NCBI GenBank assembly: GCA_034430175.1
Contig: DAOUFI010000004.1
Span: 62,001-126,000 of the forward strand
DNA from: UBA6107 sp034430175
Lineage (GTDB): Bacteria > Chloroflexota > Anaerolineae > Anaerolineales > Anaerolineaceae
Length of the DNA: 64,000 nt
Direction: 5' to 3'
Both the position numbers and the translations under genes were made by a program. How positions within the stretch are numbered: the stretch's first letter is position 1; each line of letters opens with the position of its first letter. Under the pieces are notes generated by a model. The model made no database searches. It was given only the letters and a program-made list of their open reading frames with translations, and was not told the DNA's origin. Positions 42,060 to 50,442 of this stretch are shown piece after piece.

Positions 42060-43703
42060 TTAGCGGTTAATTCCTGTAGAATTCAAAGACAGATAATCTG
42101 AATATCCGCCGGGGTGGCTGACAATGCGGCCGTTTTCGATGGTAACGATACGGTCAACGACCTGGTCGAGGAAGTAGCGGTCGTGCGAGATGATCAGCGC
42201 TGTGCCCTCGAAGGCTGCCAGCGTGTCTTCAAGCACCTCCGCCGAGGCGATATCCAGGTTGTTGGTCGGTTCGTCCAGAAGCAGGAAGTTGGCTTTCGAG
42301 AGCACCAGCAGCGCCAATTGCATGCGGCTGCGTTCCCCGCCCGAAAGATCGCGGATCTTTTGCCCTGTTTGCCTGTAACTGAAAAGAAACTTGCCCAGAA
42401 AAGCTACAGCCGCGCTCTCGCCCATGTTGCCGGTCTGCTGCACGCAATAAAGCAGCGTCTGCTCCGGGTCGAGGGTCTCGTGCTCCTGTGCGTAGTATCC
42501 GCTGACGATGCTGGGTCCGATAACGACGTCACCGCTGTCAGGGGTGAGGCTGCCGAGCGCCAGCTTGAGCAGTACCGACTTGCCCTGCCCATTAGCACCG
42601 ATCACGCCCACCCGCTCGCCGTGATAGAGGATGAGATCGGCATCCTTGAGGAGCACCCGGTGACCGAATGCCTTGCTGACTTTCTTGAACTCGAGCACCT
42701 TGTTCGAGCCGCGCCAGCCGCTGAGCTTTAATTCCATGCGCCGACGTTCCCCGGCGGGGCGTTCCACGCGGTCCATCTTGTCCAACCGGTTCTGGATGGC
42801 TTTGGCGCGCTTGGCGAACTTTTCGCTATCGTAGGTCTTGGCCCAGATAGCGTAACGCTTGATGGCGTTTTCGATGCGAGCGATCTGGCGCTGCTGTACG
42901 TGATACAGCTCGTTCTGGCGCGCCAGGCGCTCTTCCTTGTCGAGCATGTACGCTGAATAATCGCCGCTGAACATAGTCAGCCGGCCGTCTTCCAATTCGG
43001 CGATGTGAGTCACCACCGCGTCCAGCAGGTAACGGTCGTGCGAAACGATCACCACCGCGCCTGGGTAGGTCTGGATGAGCGATTCCAAATAGGTCTTGGC
43101 ATTGAGGTCAAGGTGGTTGTCGGGTTCGTCGAGCAAAAGCACTGAAGGCTGCGCCAGCAGCAAGCGGGCCAACCCAACCAGCTTCTTCTGTCCGCCGCTC
43201 AGATTCGCCAGCGGTTTGTCGAGGTCTTCCTCGGGGAGGCCCAATCCGGTGAGCAGGCTTTGCACTCGCCGCGGATACTGGTCTCCTCCCAGAGACTGGT
43301 ATTCTTCGAGCAACTTCTGCTGCCTTTCCAGTGCCACAGACAGTTTCTTATCGTTGTTATACACGAATGGGTCAGCCAGGTCAGCTTCCACCCCAACCAG
43401 ACTGGTTCTGACTTCCGCCATGCGTTGGCTGCCCTCGAGTGCCAGCTCCCGGGCGGTACGTCGCAAGTCGAACTCGGGTTCCTGCGGCAGGTAGCCCACC
43501 TCCACGCCACGGGCGCGGACGACACTACCGCCCGCCTCAGGCGCGTATTCGCCGCTTATCAGCTTGAAGAGTGAAGACTTCCCGGCACCATTGGGTCCGA
43601 TGAGGCCGATGCGCTGATCGTGCTGTACCTCAAAATTGAGATCAGTGAAAATGGTGTGTGCCCCTAGCACGAGCGTGGTGTGGTTGACAGAGAGTGAGAT
43701 CAT
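42060..43703 (-). CDS. ABC-F family ATPase
   Basis: Cytoplasmic protein of 547 residues with two ABC domains and no membrane segments. Domain 1: GPNGAGKSSLFKL, LSGGQKKLVGLARLLL, VLLLDEPDNHLD. Domain 2: GANGQGKSVLLKL, LSGGERSRMQLALL, LLLDEPTNNLD. The linker between them is charged and helical. ABC-F proteins act on ribosomes, in translation-factor or antibiotic-protection roles; which applies here is unknown. ATG 43703 is chosen because MISLSVNHTTLVLG is the usual ABC-F start; the longer frame has no ribosome site. Confidence 0.92.
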   Translation of the reverse strand: MISLSVNHTTLVLGAHTIFTDLNFEVQHDQRIGLIGPNGAGKSSLFKLISGEYAPEAGGSVVRARGVEVGYLPQEPEFDLRRTARELALEGSQRMAEVRTSLVGVEADLADPFVYNNDKKLSVALERQQKLLEEYQSLGGDQYPRRVQSLLTGLGLPEEDLDKPLANLSGGQKKLVGLARLLLAQPSVLLLDEPDNHLDLNAKTYLESLIQTYPGAVVIVSHDRYLLDAVVTHIAELEDGRLTMFSGDYSAYMLDKEERLARQNELYHVQQRQIARIENAIKRYAIWAKTYDSEKFAKRAKAIQNRLDKMDRVERPAGERRRMELKLSGWRGSNKVLEFKKVSKAFGHRVLLKDADLILYHGERVGVIGANGQGKSVLLKLALGSLTPDSGDVVIGPSIVSGYYAQEHETLDPEQTLLYCVQQTGNMGESAAVAFLGKFLFSYRQTGQKIRDLSGGERSRMQLALLVLSKANFLLLDEPTNNLDIASAEVLEDTLAAFEGTALIISHDRYFLDQVVDRIVTIENGRIVSHPGGYSDYLSLNSTGINR

Positions 43704-43902
43704 GACCAAATTATTGTATTCTAAAAAAATAAATGAGAGAGTATTTTTAATTTTTGTTTCTCGATGACCTGAATGACAACCAACTCCCCGGAATTTCATC
43801 AATGTCCCAGACAATTTCCGTTGGTGCGAAAGTGGATATAATTATTTACAAATCCAGTTTCGACAGGGTGGATTAAATTCACTGAAATGGATAGGTAAAC
43901 CC

Positions 43903-46026
43903 ATGAATCTGAAACAAACTAATATTGTTTACCAGAAAATTCACATCATCTTCGTAACTCTCTTGATTCTTTGCCTGCTAACCTCCTGCGTGGTGAATAC
44001 GGATCAGGAAACCGGAAATCAAGCAAGTTCCGTTACTGTTGCTGAATCTACCAAGACAGATTCCGTTCCCGCTGTGACGTTGACGCCAACAATCACTCCC
44101 ACTCTGGCACTGCCGGTCGCGGCAGGTACACCAATGCCAACTCCTTCCACAGCTATTACGCCCGAGAACGCGAATCTATTACAAAAATTGGCCATTTGGG
44201 GGGGAGGTAAAATTAACCAGGTAGTGTATTCGTCAGATGGTACCAGTTTTGCCTATGCCGGCTCACTTGGAATCCACATTTACGACGCGCGGACAAGCGT
44301 TGAAAGGCTTTTTATTGCAACAAGCAGCGAGGTGAAGACTATTGCATTTTCGGCAGATGGGAGATTGCTCGCTTCGGGACAATCGGAGAATAGAATCGAT
44401 ATCTGGCTGGTATCGGACGGAACGCTGCTAACTGAATTGACGGGCGACAATTTTTTCGAGGCTCAAGCGCGACAAGAATACGGCATAACAGAGCATATCA
44501 CCACCCTGGCTTTCTCACCCGACGGCAAATTTTTGGTTTCAGCCAACGATTTTTCAATGGTTGACGTCTGGCAATTATCCGATTGGCAAAAAGTAAAAAC
44601 GCTTACTGAGATGCGAAGCCGGGCATCAAGTCTTGAATTTACCCCCAATGGGGCATATTTGGTGGGGACGAGCTCGATCAACAGCTGTCTTTTTGTTTGG
44701 AGCACGAAGGACTGGAGTCTCACCCAACAAATCTCTCTAAACCCAAACTTGGGTAAAGACGACAGTGACAAAACAGACGTCTGGTCCGCTGCCCTCTCGC
44801 CGAATGGGTCAAGTATCGCGGTAGGTTTGATGGATGGTACGATCCAAATCTGGGGTATTTCTGATGGTGTGAAGAAGCGGGAGTTTTCCAGCGATTCAGG
44901 AAGACCCTTTGGATTGACTTATTCACCGGACGGGAAGACGCTTGCAGCTTCGGCTGGATCAGATGTGAATCTTTGGGATGCCAATACCGGCAATCTGATC
45001 AAGAAGATCGGTGGTCAACATAAAAGCGAGGTCATCAGCCTGGCTTTCGCCCCGCTGGGCTCAACCCTTATTACTGCTTCTCGTGAGGATGGATGTGTCT
45101 ACCTTTGGGACCTGTCCACTTATAAAGCCACAGCAATCCAAAAAGGGCATTCTCTTCCGATCAGCGCAATAGCTTTGTCGCCGGATGGAACCAAGTTGGC
45201 AACCAGTTATTCGTACTTGTCTCGTGAATTCACGGTTTGGAATCTTAAAGATGGCAGTATTTGGCACACGTATACCAACCACACGTCGGGGGTCTTGGGA
45301 CTGGCTTATTCTCCAGATGGGAGTCTATTGGCAACCGCTTCCATGGATAAATCCACAATGGTTCTCGATACAACGAATAACACATTTCCTTTGACCCTTC
45401 AGGCACAAAGCAACTATGATCGATCTGTTGCCTTCTCACCAGACGGTTCCATGATCGCCACTGGGGGGTGGGACAATCCGGGTTTGGTCAACTTATGGCA
45501 GGTTTCGGATGGAAAACTGCTCAAGAATCTCCCAGGTCAAAATGGAGGGGTTACCTCTGTGGTCTTTTCACCGGATGGAAAATTCCTGGCATCAGGATCG
45601 ACAGATAATCTAATCCTGGTGTGGAATGTTCCCAGCGGTCAGCCTGCATATTCGTTCAACGCTGAAATTGAGCGGGTAAATGGTCTGACTTATTCACCGG
45701 ATGGTAGTTTACTGGCTGCCGCGTCCCGGCAGGTGGTGCTTTATGATATGAAAAGTGGCAAATACAGCATCTCACTCGCTGGAACCTCAGCATTTTATTC
45801 CAGTGTCGCTTTCTCTCCAGATGGACAAATACTGGCGGCTGGCGGTACGAACGGGAACATCGACCTGTGGCGCGTTTCAGATTGGAGTCTGATCGCCACG
45901 CTTACTGGACATCACAACACAGACGACTGGATCGGTTTCAACGGTGTGGCTTTTACCCAGGATGGCAGTTTATTGGTGTCAGCAGGAGAAGATGCCACTG
46001 TTCAGATCTGGGGAATCGCGAAATAG
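43903..46026 (+). CDS. WD40-type lipoprotein, two propellers
   Basis: Lipoprotein of 707 residues; lipobox LTSC with Cys about residue 29. A Thr/Pro-rich linker (about 45-85) leads to fourteen blade motifs of the type FSPDG-x-x-LA-x-G, fitting two seven-bladed propellers on the outer face of the membrane. Many blades end in WD, WN or W-x-V. No enzymatic domain is seen. It is related in design to the one-propeller lipoprotein at 34.7 kb. Confidence 0.88.
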   Translation: MNLKQTNIVYQKIHIIFVTLLILCLLTSCVVNTDQETGNQASSVTVAESTKTDSVPAVTLTPTITPTLALPVAAGTPMPTPSTAITPENANLLQKLAIWGGGKINQVVYSSDGTSFAYAGSLGIHIYDARTSVERLFIATSSEVKTIAFSADGRLLASGQSENRIDIWLVSDGTLLTELTGDNFFEAQARQEYGITEHITTLAFSPDGKFLVSANDFSMVDVWQLSDWQKVKTLTEMRSRASSLEFTPNGAYLVGTSSINSCLFVWSTKDWSLTQQISLNPNLGKDDSDKTDVWSAALSPNGSSIAVGLMDGTIQIWGISDGVKKREFSSDSGRPFGLTYSPDGKTLAASAGSDVNLWDANTGNLIKKIGGQHKSEVISLAFAPLGSTLITASREDGCVYLWDLSTYKATAIQKGHSLPISAIALSPDGTKLATSYSYLSREFTVWNLKDGSIWHTYTNHTSGVLGLAYSPDGSLLATASMDKSTMVLDTTNNTFPLTLQAQSNYDRSVAFSPDGSMIATGGWDNPGLVNLWQVSDGKLLKNLPGQNGGVTSVVFSPDGKFLASGSTDNLILVWNVPSGQPAYSFNAEIERVNGLTYSPDGSLLAAASRQVVLYDMKSGKYSISLAGTSAFYSSVAFSPDGQILAAGGTNGNIDLWRVSDWSLIATLTGHHNTDDWIGFNGVAFTQDGSLLVSAGEDATVQIWGIAK

Positions 46027-46049
46027 ATGCTGGATTGACTGGTTAAAAT

Positions 46050-46790
46050 TTGAATATTAACCCTGTTGGTTATCCCTCTATCAATACCACGGTATTGAAA
46101 TGCATCCTTGCCCGGCTTACCGGACGACGGCGTTCTTTACACGATGACGCCGTGCGTCTGAGCGCGCAGCTTCGACCGCCCATTCGTTACGAAGGGTTGG
46201 AACACATTCGGCTCCAAAAACCCTATGTGGTTATGGTCAATCATTATGCGCGCCCCGGATTTTCCACGCCGTGGATCGCGCTCGGTATTTCCGCAGTGCT
46301 TCCCGCTGAAGTTACCTGGATCATGTCCAACGAATGGCTTTTCGAAGGCAATCCCTTTGCGTTTGTGTTGCGTCCTCTGATGCGCTTTGTGCTGCGCTCC
46401 ATCACCCTGGCATATGGACTGGTGCCCATGCCCACCATGGTTCAGGGCTATTCCACCCCACAAGAGCGGATGATTGGTGTAAGAGAAGCCATCGAGCGGG
46501 TACGCGAGGATCCGAACTGTATCCTGGGTATCACCCCCGAGGGTATGGACTCACCGAACGGCAAGTTGATGCTACCGCCAACAGGGGTAGGGCGCTTTAT
46601 GCTGCACCTTTCAGAGATGGGGTTGCCCATACTCCCAGCCGCGGTTTTTGAGGCGGACGGCTGTTTACACGTCCACTTTGGCGAGCCATCTCACCTTGAA
46701 GTTGCAGGAGGGTTGTCATCATTGGCGACAGATCTGGCTGCCCGGGAATGGATCATGCAAAGGATAGCCTATCTTGGGAAAAACTGTTAA
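46050..46790 (+). CDS. PlsC-like acyltransferase with altered HX4D motif
   Basis: Protein of 246 residues resembling 1-acylglycerol-phosphate acyltransferases. Motif I reads NHYARPGF, so the His is present but the Asp of HX4D is replaced by Gly. Motif III ITPEGMDSP matches the (F)PEG motif. A hydrophobic stretch occurs near residues 105-125. Loss of the catalytic Asp suggests inactivity or a different substrate. Only a TTG start (46050) with a weak ribosome site is available, 23 nt after the WD40 lipoprotein gene, hinting at co-transcription. Confidence 0.7.
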   Translation: MNINPVGYPSINTTVLKCILARLTGRRRSLHDDAVRLSAQLRPPIRYEGLEHIRLQKPYVVMVNHYARPGFSTPWIALGISAVLPAEVTWIMSNEWLFEGNPFAFVLRPLMRFVLRSITLAYGLVPMPTMVQGYSTPQERMIGVREAIERVREDPNCILGITPEGMDSPNGKLMLPPTGVGRFMLHLSEMGLPILPAAVFEADGCLHVHFGEPSHLEVAGGLSSLATDLAAREWIMQRIAYLGKNC

Positions 46791-46819
46791 TTGATATTTA
46801 CCTTTGTCGTCTATATAAT
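46791..46819 (+). promoter_or_regulatory. sigma70-type promoter of the secreted-protein gene
   Basis: TTGATA (46791-46796) and TATAAT (46814-46819) are separated by exactly 17 nt. The box ends 30 nt before the start codon of the secreted protein and begins at the stop codon of the acyltransferase-like gene. Confidence 0.75.
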
Positions 46820-46849
46820 AATTGTAGCGATTTTAGAAAGGAGAGATAT

Positions 46850-47602
46850 ATGGGAAGAAGATTTCTGCACTTATTTGTGATGATTTGCTTTGTAGTTGTC
46901 CTTATCGCTTCGACGAAGAGTGTACAGGCGGCTGGGGCAAACTTGGTAAAACCAGCCGCAGAAAGTGATCATTGGAATGCTGGCACTGAGATCACGGTTG
47001 ATCTTTCACTCTATCCTGCGCCTCCCAGCTGGCAGCAATTTGGCAAGGCTGTGATAATCGAAGAACCTGTCAAATTATGCCATCCTTTCGACAAAGGGCG
47101 TTATGGATGGACAGGAAGTATTTATCAACTGATCAGTGATCATTGGGTTAAATTAACAACAGAAGTAGGTTGGATTCCCAATGAGGAGGGAAAATATACC
47201 GCTTGCGCGAATGTAACTGCTCCAGGAACCTATGCCCTTTTCGCTTTTTACACCAAGCCTGATGAAGTAGACAATTGCAGCAAGATCACCGCGGATTGGT
47301 ATATGAATTACTTTGACGCGGCTGATTATCCAGAACTTTATCCCGAACTTGAAGGGTATTACCTGGACGCATACGTTCCGAATATTCCTGTGGGCACCAG
47401 TGTGACTTACACGATTTTAAAGTCAGATGATCACTTATTAGCGGACATGTCCGGAACTACGAATGCCTACCTTTATGAGGGCGAATATATGTGGGCTGAT
47501 TTTGTTGAGAGCAGTCCGATCCAATGGAAAGGTGGCTTTACGATCACTGTAAAACTCACAGCGGCTGGATGCAGCAAGACAGTAACGTTTTCCATCTTCT
47601 GA
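46850..47602 (+). CDS. secreted protein, paralogue of the 14.8 kb protein
   Basis: Exported protein of 250 residues with signal peptide ending near SVQA. It shares the whole architecture of the 14754-15512 protein: HWNAGTEITVDLSLYPAP, VKLCHPF, YGWTGSIYQL, GTYALFAFYTKP, WYMNYFDA, GYYLDAYVPNIPVG and LTAAGCSKTV. It lacks the Cys-rich tail of that paralogue. Fold and role are unknown; conserved Cys suggest disulfides. AAAGGAGA precedes ATG 46850, with a near-consensus promoter upstream. Confidence 0.82.
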   Translation: MGRRFLHLFVMICFVVVLIASTKSVQAAGANLVKPAAESDHWNAGTEITVDLSLYPAPPSWQQFGKAVIIEEPVKLCHPFDKGRYGWTGSIYQLISDHWVKLTTEVGWIPNEEGKYTACANVTAPGTYALFAFYTKPDEVDNCSKITADWYMNYFDAADYPELYPELEGYYLDAYVPNIPVGTSVTYTILKSDDHLLADMSGTTNAYLYEGEYMWADFVESSPIQWKGGFTITVKLTAAGCSKTVTFSIF

Positions 47603-47621
47603 GTGATTAGTCAAAATTAGA

Positions 47622-47651
47622 CCAACATCCAACCGTACGGTTGGATGTTGG
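47622..47651. terminator. bidirectional terminator
   Basis: CCAACATCCAACC and GGTTGGATGTTGG form a 13-bp perfect stem with a 4-nt loop between convergent genes, followed by TTAT on the plus strand. Confidence 0.8.
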
Positions 47652-47660
47652 TTATGCTAT

Positions 47661-48386
47661 TTATCTGCCATGGCGGGCATTTCCTCTTCCTTGCCCACCT
47701 TGAGTGGTGCCTGAAGAGATGGCAGTTTGGAAAGTAACAGAGTCCAGGTACTGCGGGACGTAAGCAGCTCCGGTCTGTGATTCGTATTCATTCACGAAAG
47801 CTTTTAAATGATTATTTGATCCGTTGAGCAGGTTGGTGTAGACCTGAGCTAGTGATGTGTTTGTTGTTGCCACAATGTAACTTTGCAGATCGCGGATATC
47901 AATCTCTTCAATGGTGCCACCGACCAGCAGGGCATCTGCTAATGATTGGCTGCCTTTCGCGGTCAATTCTATGTAAAGGGCCTGCAAGTTGCTATTGCTG
48001 AACACTCCCGATTCTGAAGATAAGGGGCTGGTTAGTCCGTGGTTCTCAATGATGGAAAGCAGCGCGTCCATATGTGATTGTTCACTGTTGGCGATATTCG
48101 AGAACGCTGCCAGACTATATCTCGAGGCTAGATACTGGTAAACATCACGAGCCAGTTTTTCTTCTTCCACCATGAACATTAGACCAGCTGTTTCACTATC
48201 AGACAGAGCGGTCGAATCGGCATTGGCTGAATTGTTTAAACACAGGTTGCCATAACAGGATCCACCAACGCCTTTGCCGGAATTTCCATTACCGCCACCA
48301 TACGCAAATACGGTTGAAATCGTCCCAGCCAAGAGCCCGAGTACCAAAATTCCACTTGCAAACATCATTGTAATTTTCTTTTTCAT
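47661..48386 (-). CDS. secreted DUF2202 ferritin-like protein
   Basis: Exported protein of 241 residues. The signal peptide ends near VFA, and a Gly/Asn-rich stretch follows. The DUF2202 core (about 65-215) is a ferritin-like four-helix bundle: FMVEEEKLARDVYQYLASRY, then NSEQSHMDALLSIIENHGL, and LLNGSNNHLKAFVNEYE, which supply Glu/His residues for a possible di-metal site. ATG 48386 has TTGGAG upstream. Metal binding or oxidative protection is likely but unproven. Confidence 0.85.
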   Translation of the reverse strand: MKKKITMMFASGILVLGLLAGTISTVFAYGGGNGNSGKGVGGSCYGNLCLNNSANADSTALSDSETAGLMFMVEEEKLARDVYQYLASRYSLAAFSNIANSEQSHMDALLSIIENHGLTSPLSSESGVFSNSNLQALYIELTAKGSQSLADALLVGGTIEEIDIRDLQSYIVATTNTSLAQVYTNLLNGSNNHLKAFVNEYESQTGAAYVPQYLDSVTFQTAISSGTTQGGQGRGNARHGR

Positions 48387-48569
48387 TTTTTTCTCCAATT
48401 CTTACCTTTAAGGTATTGTTTTTATTAGGATAAGTGAAAGAAATGAAGAACTTATGAAGATTTATTACCAATTTTAAGAAAACAGTGGATTTGCGCTCAT
48501 TCACAGCCACATTCATACGTGATAGCATTCATTAGAATTTATCCTTTTCAAAATTGCCAAGGAGTTTAC

Positions 48570-49214
48570 ATGATAGCTTCACATCGGTACGTAAAAATAC
48601 TTTCTCTGCTGGTCATCACAACGCTATTACTCAGTGCCTGCAATACCGGCAGCTCAGCAGGGGGCACCCAGGCTCCGGATTCAAGTTCCTCCACTGATGC
48701 GCCTGTTATCGCTGCTCCCGCCTGCCCATACGGCAAATGGCAGGTGAACAATTTTGATTCCTATATGCAATCGGTGATGAGCAATATCAACAACATGCAG
48801 ACTGAGGCCACGGTGACCAATACTGGAACCTCTGGAACGGCTTACATTACCTTCAACGAAGATGGCAGTGGGTCGTTCACCGCCGAAAATTTCGTCAATA
48901 ATTTCACCATGAGTTTCAGCGCGGGCGATACCACCATGGACTTGCCCGTGATCCTTACGCAAAACGGCACAACGACCGCTCACTTCACCATCGATGGCGA
49001 TAAGATCACCCTCGATAACCAGGACCTTGGGGATTATGTAATCACGATCAATTTATCGGGCAATTTCACCAACCTGGATACCAGTGTTCTGGGTACGCCG
49101 GGTACAACCCAGCTCTATCAATTCTCCTGCCCCGACATCAACACCCTTTCACTCAAAGTGATCGCCGTTGACAATATGGACCTGGATCCTTTGACCTTCA
49201 CCCGCGTTGAATAG
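48570..49214 (+). CDS. lipoprotein of unknown function
   Basis: Lipoprotein of 214 residues; lipobox LSAC with Cys about residue 24 from ATG 48570, which has AAGGAG upstream. A Ser/Thr-rich linker leads to a beta-rich domain with Thr-rich strands (YITFNEDGSGSFTAENFVN, TAHFTIDGDKITLDN, YVITINLSGNFTN) resembling lipocalin-like or heat-resistance lipoproteins. No family is assigned. It is divergent from the DUF2202 gene. Confidence 0.8.
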   Translation: MIASHRYVKILSLLVITTLLLSACNTGSSAGGTQAPDSSSSTDAPVIAAPACPYGKWQVNNFDSYMQSVMSNINNMQTEATVTNTGTSGTAYITFNEDGSGSFTAENFVNNFTMSFSAGDTTMDLPVILTQNGTTTAHFTIDGDKITLDNQDLGDYVITINLSGNFTNLDTSVLGTPGTTQLYQFSCPDINTLSLKVIAVDNMDLDPLTFTRVE

Positions 49215-49316
49215 GTGTTTATCCTTCCAATCAATCCCTGCCTCATTCAAAAGGCGGGGATTTTTGTTTGCCCTGCCGGTGGTAAAATTGAGACATCTTC
49301 TCGCCGAGGATTGTGA

Positions 49317-50357
49317 ATGAACTCTTCAGATGTAGCGCCGTTGGTTGAAGTCACCCGCGGAACTATTGTAGAATCGATCCATTTTGGCGCGTTCGTGGTC
49401 ACGGATAACACTGGCAGGATCATCGCTTCAGCCGGCAACCCCGAGACCTTTACTTATTTGCGTTCTTCCGCCAAGCCCTTCCAGGTGCTGCCATTCGTGG
49501 AAAGCGGTGGAGTCGAGCGATTTGGCCTGACCGATCGCGAACTGGCGGTGATGTGTGCTTCACACCATGGCACCGATGAACATGTGAAAGTCATCCAGGG
49601 AGCCCAGGCCAAGGTGGGTATCACTGCCTCTAACTTGCAGTGTGGGATGCATCCTCCCAGCGACGCAGCCACCGCCGAGCGCATCCTGGTCAATCATGAA
49701 GAGAATTCACCCCTGCGTCATAACTGCTCGGGCAAACACACGGGGATGATGGCAGCCGCCCTCATGCGCGGGCTGCCCATCGACAACTACCTGGACCCGC
49801 AGCACCCGGTGCAGCAGACCATTTTCCAGACGTTCAGCGAAATGACTGGCATTCCCGTTTCAGCGATGGCTTTTGGGACGGACGGTTGTTCGGCGCCCGT
49901 CTTCGCCGTACCCATGCGCTCGGCAGCCTGGGCTTTTGCCAGACTAGCTGATCCCTCCAAGTTACCTGAACCACGACGTTCCTCGCTGCAGCGTATCTTC
50001 CGTGCCATGACCGCGAACCCCGACATGATCGCCGGACCCGGTGCCTTCGACACCGTACTGATGCAGGTGGGTGATGGGAAGATCCTGGCCAAGGGTGGCG
50101 CCGAGGGATACCAGGCGCTGGCGGTCCTGCCCGGCGCGTGCGGCAAGGGCAGCCCGGCCTACGGCATCACCATCAAGATCAGCGACGGCGATCTGGCTGG
50201 AGCGCGCGCTCGTACCACCGTAGCCGTGGAAATTCTACGTCAACTCGGCGCGCTGGATGAAGCGCAGATAAAAGCGCTGGAGAAATTTGGTAAGCGTCCG
50301 CAGTACAACTGGCGTCATATAGAGGTGGGTCAGATCAGGACATGTTTCACATTATAA
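49317..50357 (+). CDS. asparaginase, Rhizobium etli AnsA-like family
   Basis: Cytoplasmic amidase of 346 residues in the Asparaginase_II (thermolabile, ReAV-like) family. RSSAKPFQVLPFV supplies the Ser-x-x-Lys pair and HNCSGKHTGMM the second Cys-x-x-Lys element that define the family active site. TDGCSAPVFAVPM and ACGKGSPAYGITI are further landmarks. It hydrolyses asparagine to aspartate and ammonia, from family knowledge. GAGGA precedes the ATG. It is monocistronic with a terminator. Confidence 0.9.
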   Translation: MNSSDVAPLVEVTRGTIVESIHFGAFVVTDNTGRIIASAGNPETFTYLRSSAKPFQVLPFVESGGVERFGLTDRELAVMCASHHGTDEHVKVIQGAQAKVGITASNLQCGMHPPSDAATAERILVNHEENSPLRHNCSGKHTGMMAAALMRGLPIDNYLDPQHPVQQTIFQTFSEMTGIPVSAMAFGTDGCSAPVFAVPMRSAAWAFARLADPSKLPEPRRSSLQRIFRAMTANPDMIAGPGAFDTVLMQVGDGKILAKGGAEGYQALAVLPGACGKGSPAYGITIKISDGDLAGARARTTVAVEILRQLGALDEAQIKALEKFGKRPQYNWRHIEVGQIRTCFTL

Positions 50358-50367
50358 TAATAAATAA

Positions 50368-50394
50368 GAGACCCCGAAAAAATCGGGGTCTTTT
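50368..50394 (+). terminator. intrinsic terminator after asparaginase
   Basis: GACCCCGA and TCGGGGTC pair around a short A-rich loop, followed by TTTTG, 13 nt past the stop. Confidence 0.9.
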
Positions 50395-50442
50395 GTTGGC
50401 TTTCTGCATTATTGTTCTTCAGTAGCTATTCTTTGGATCATT

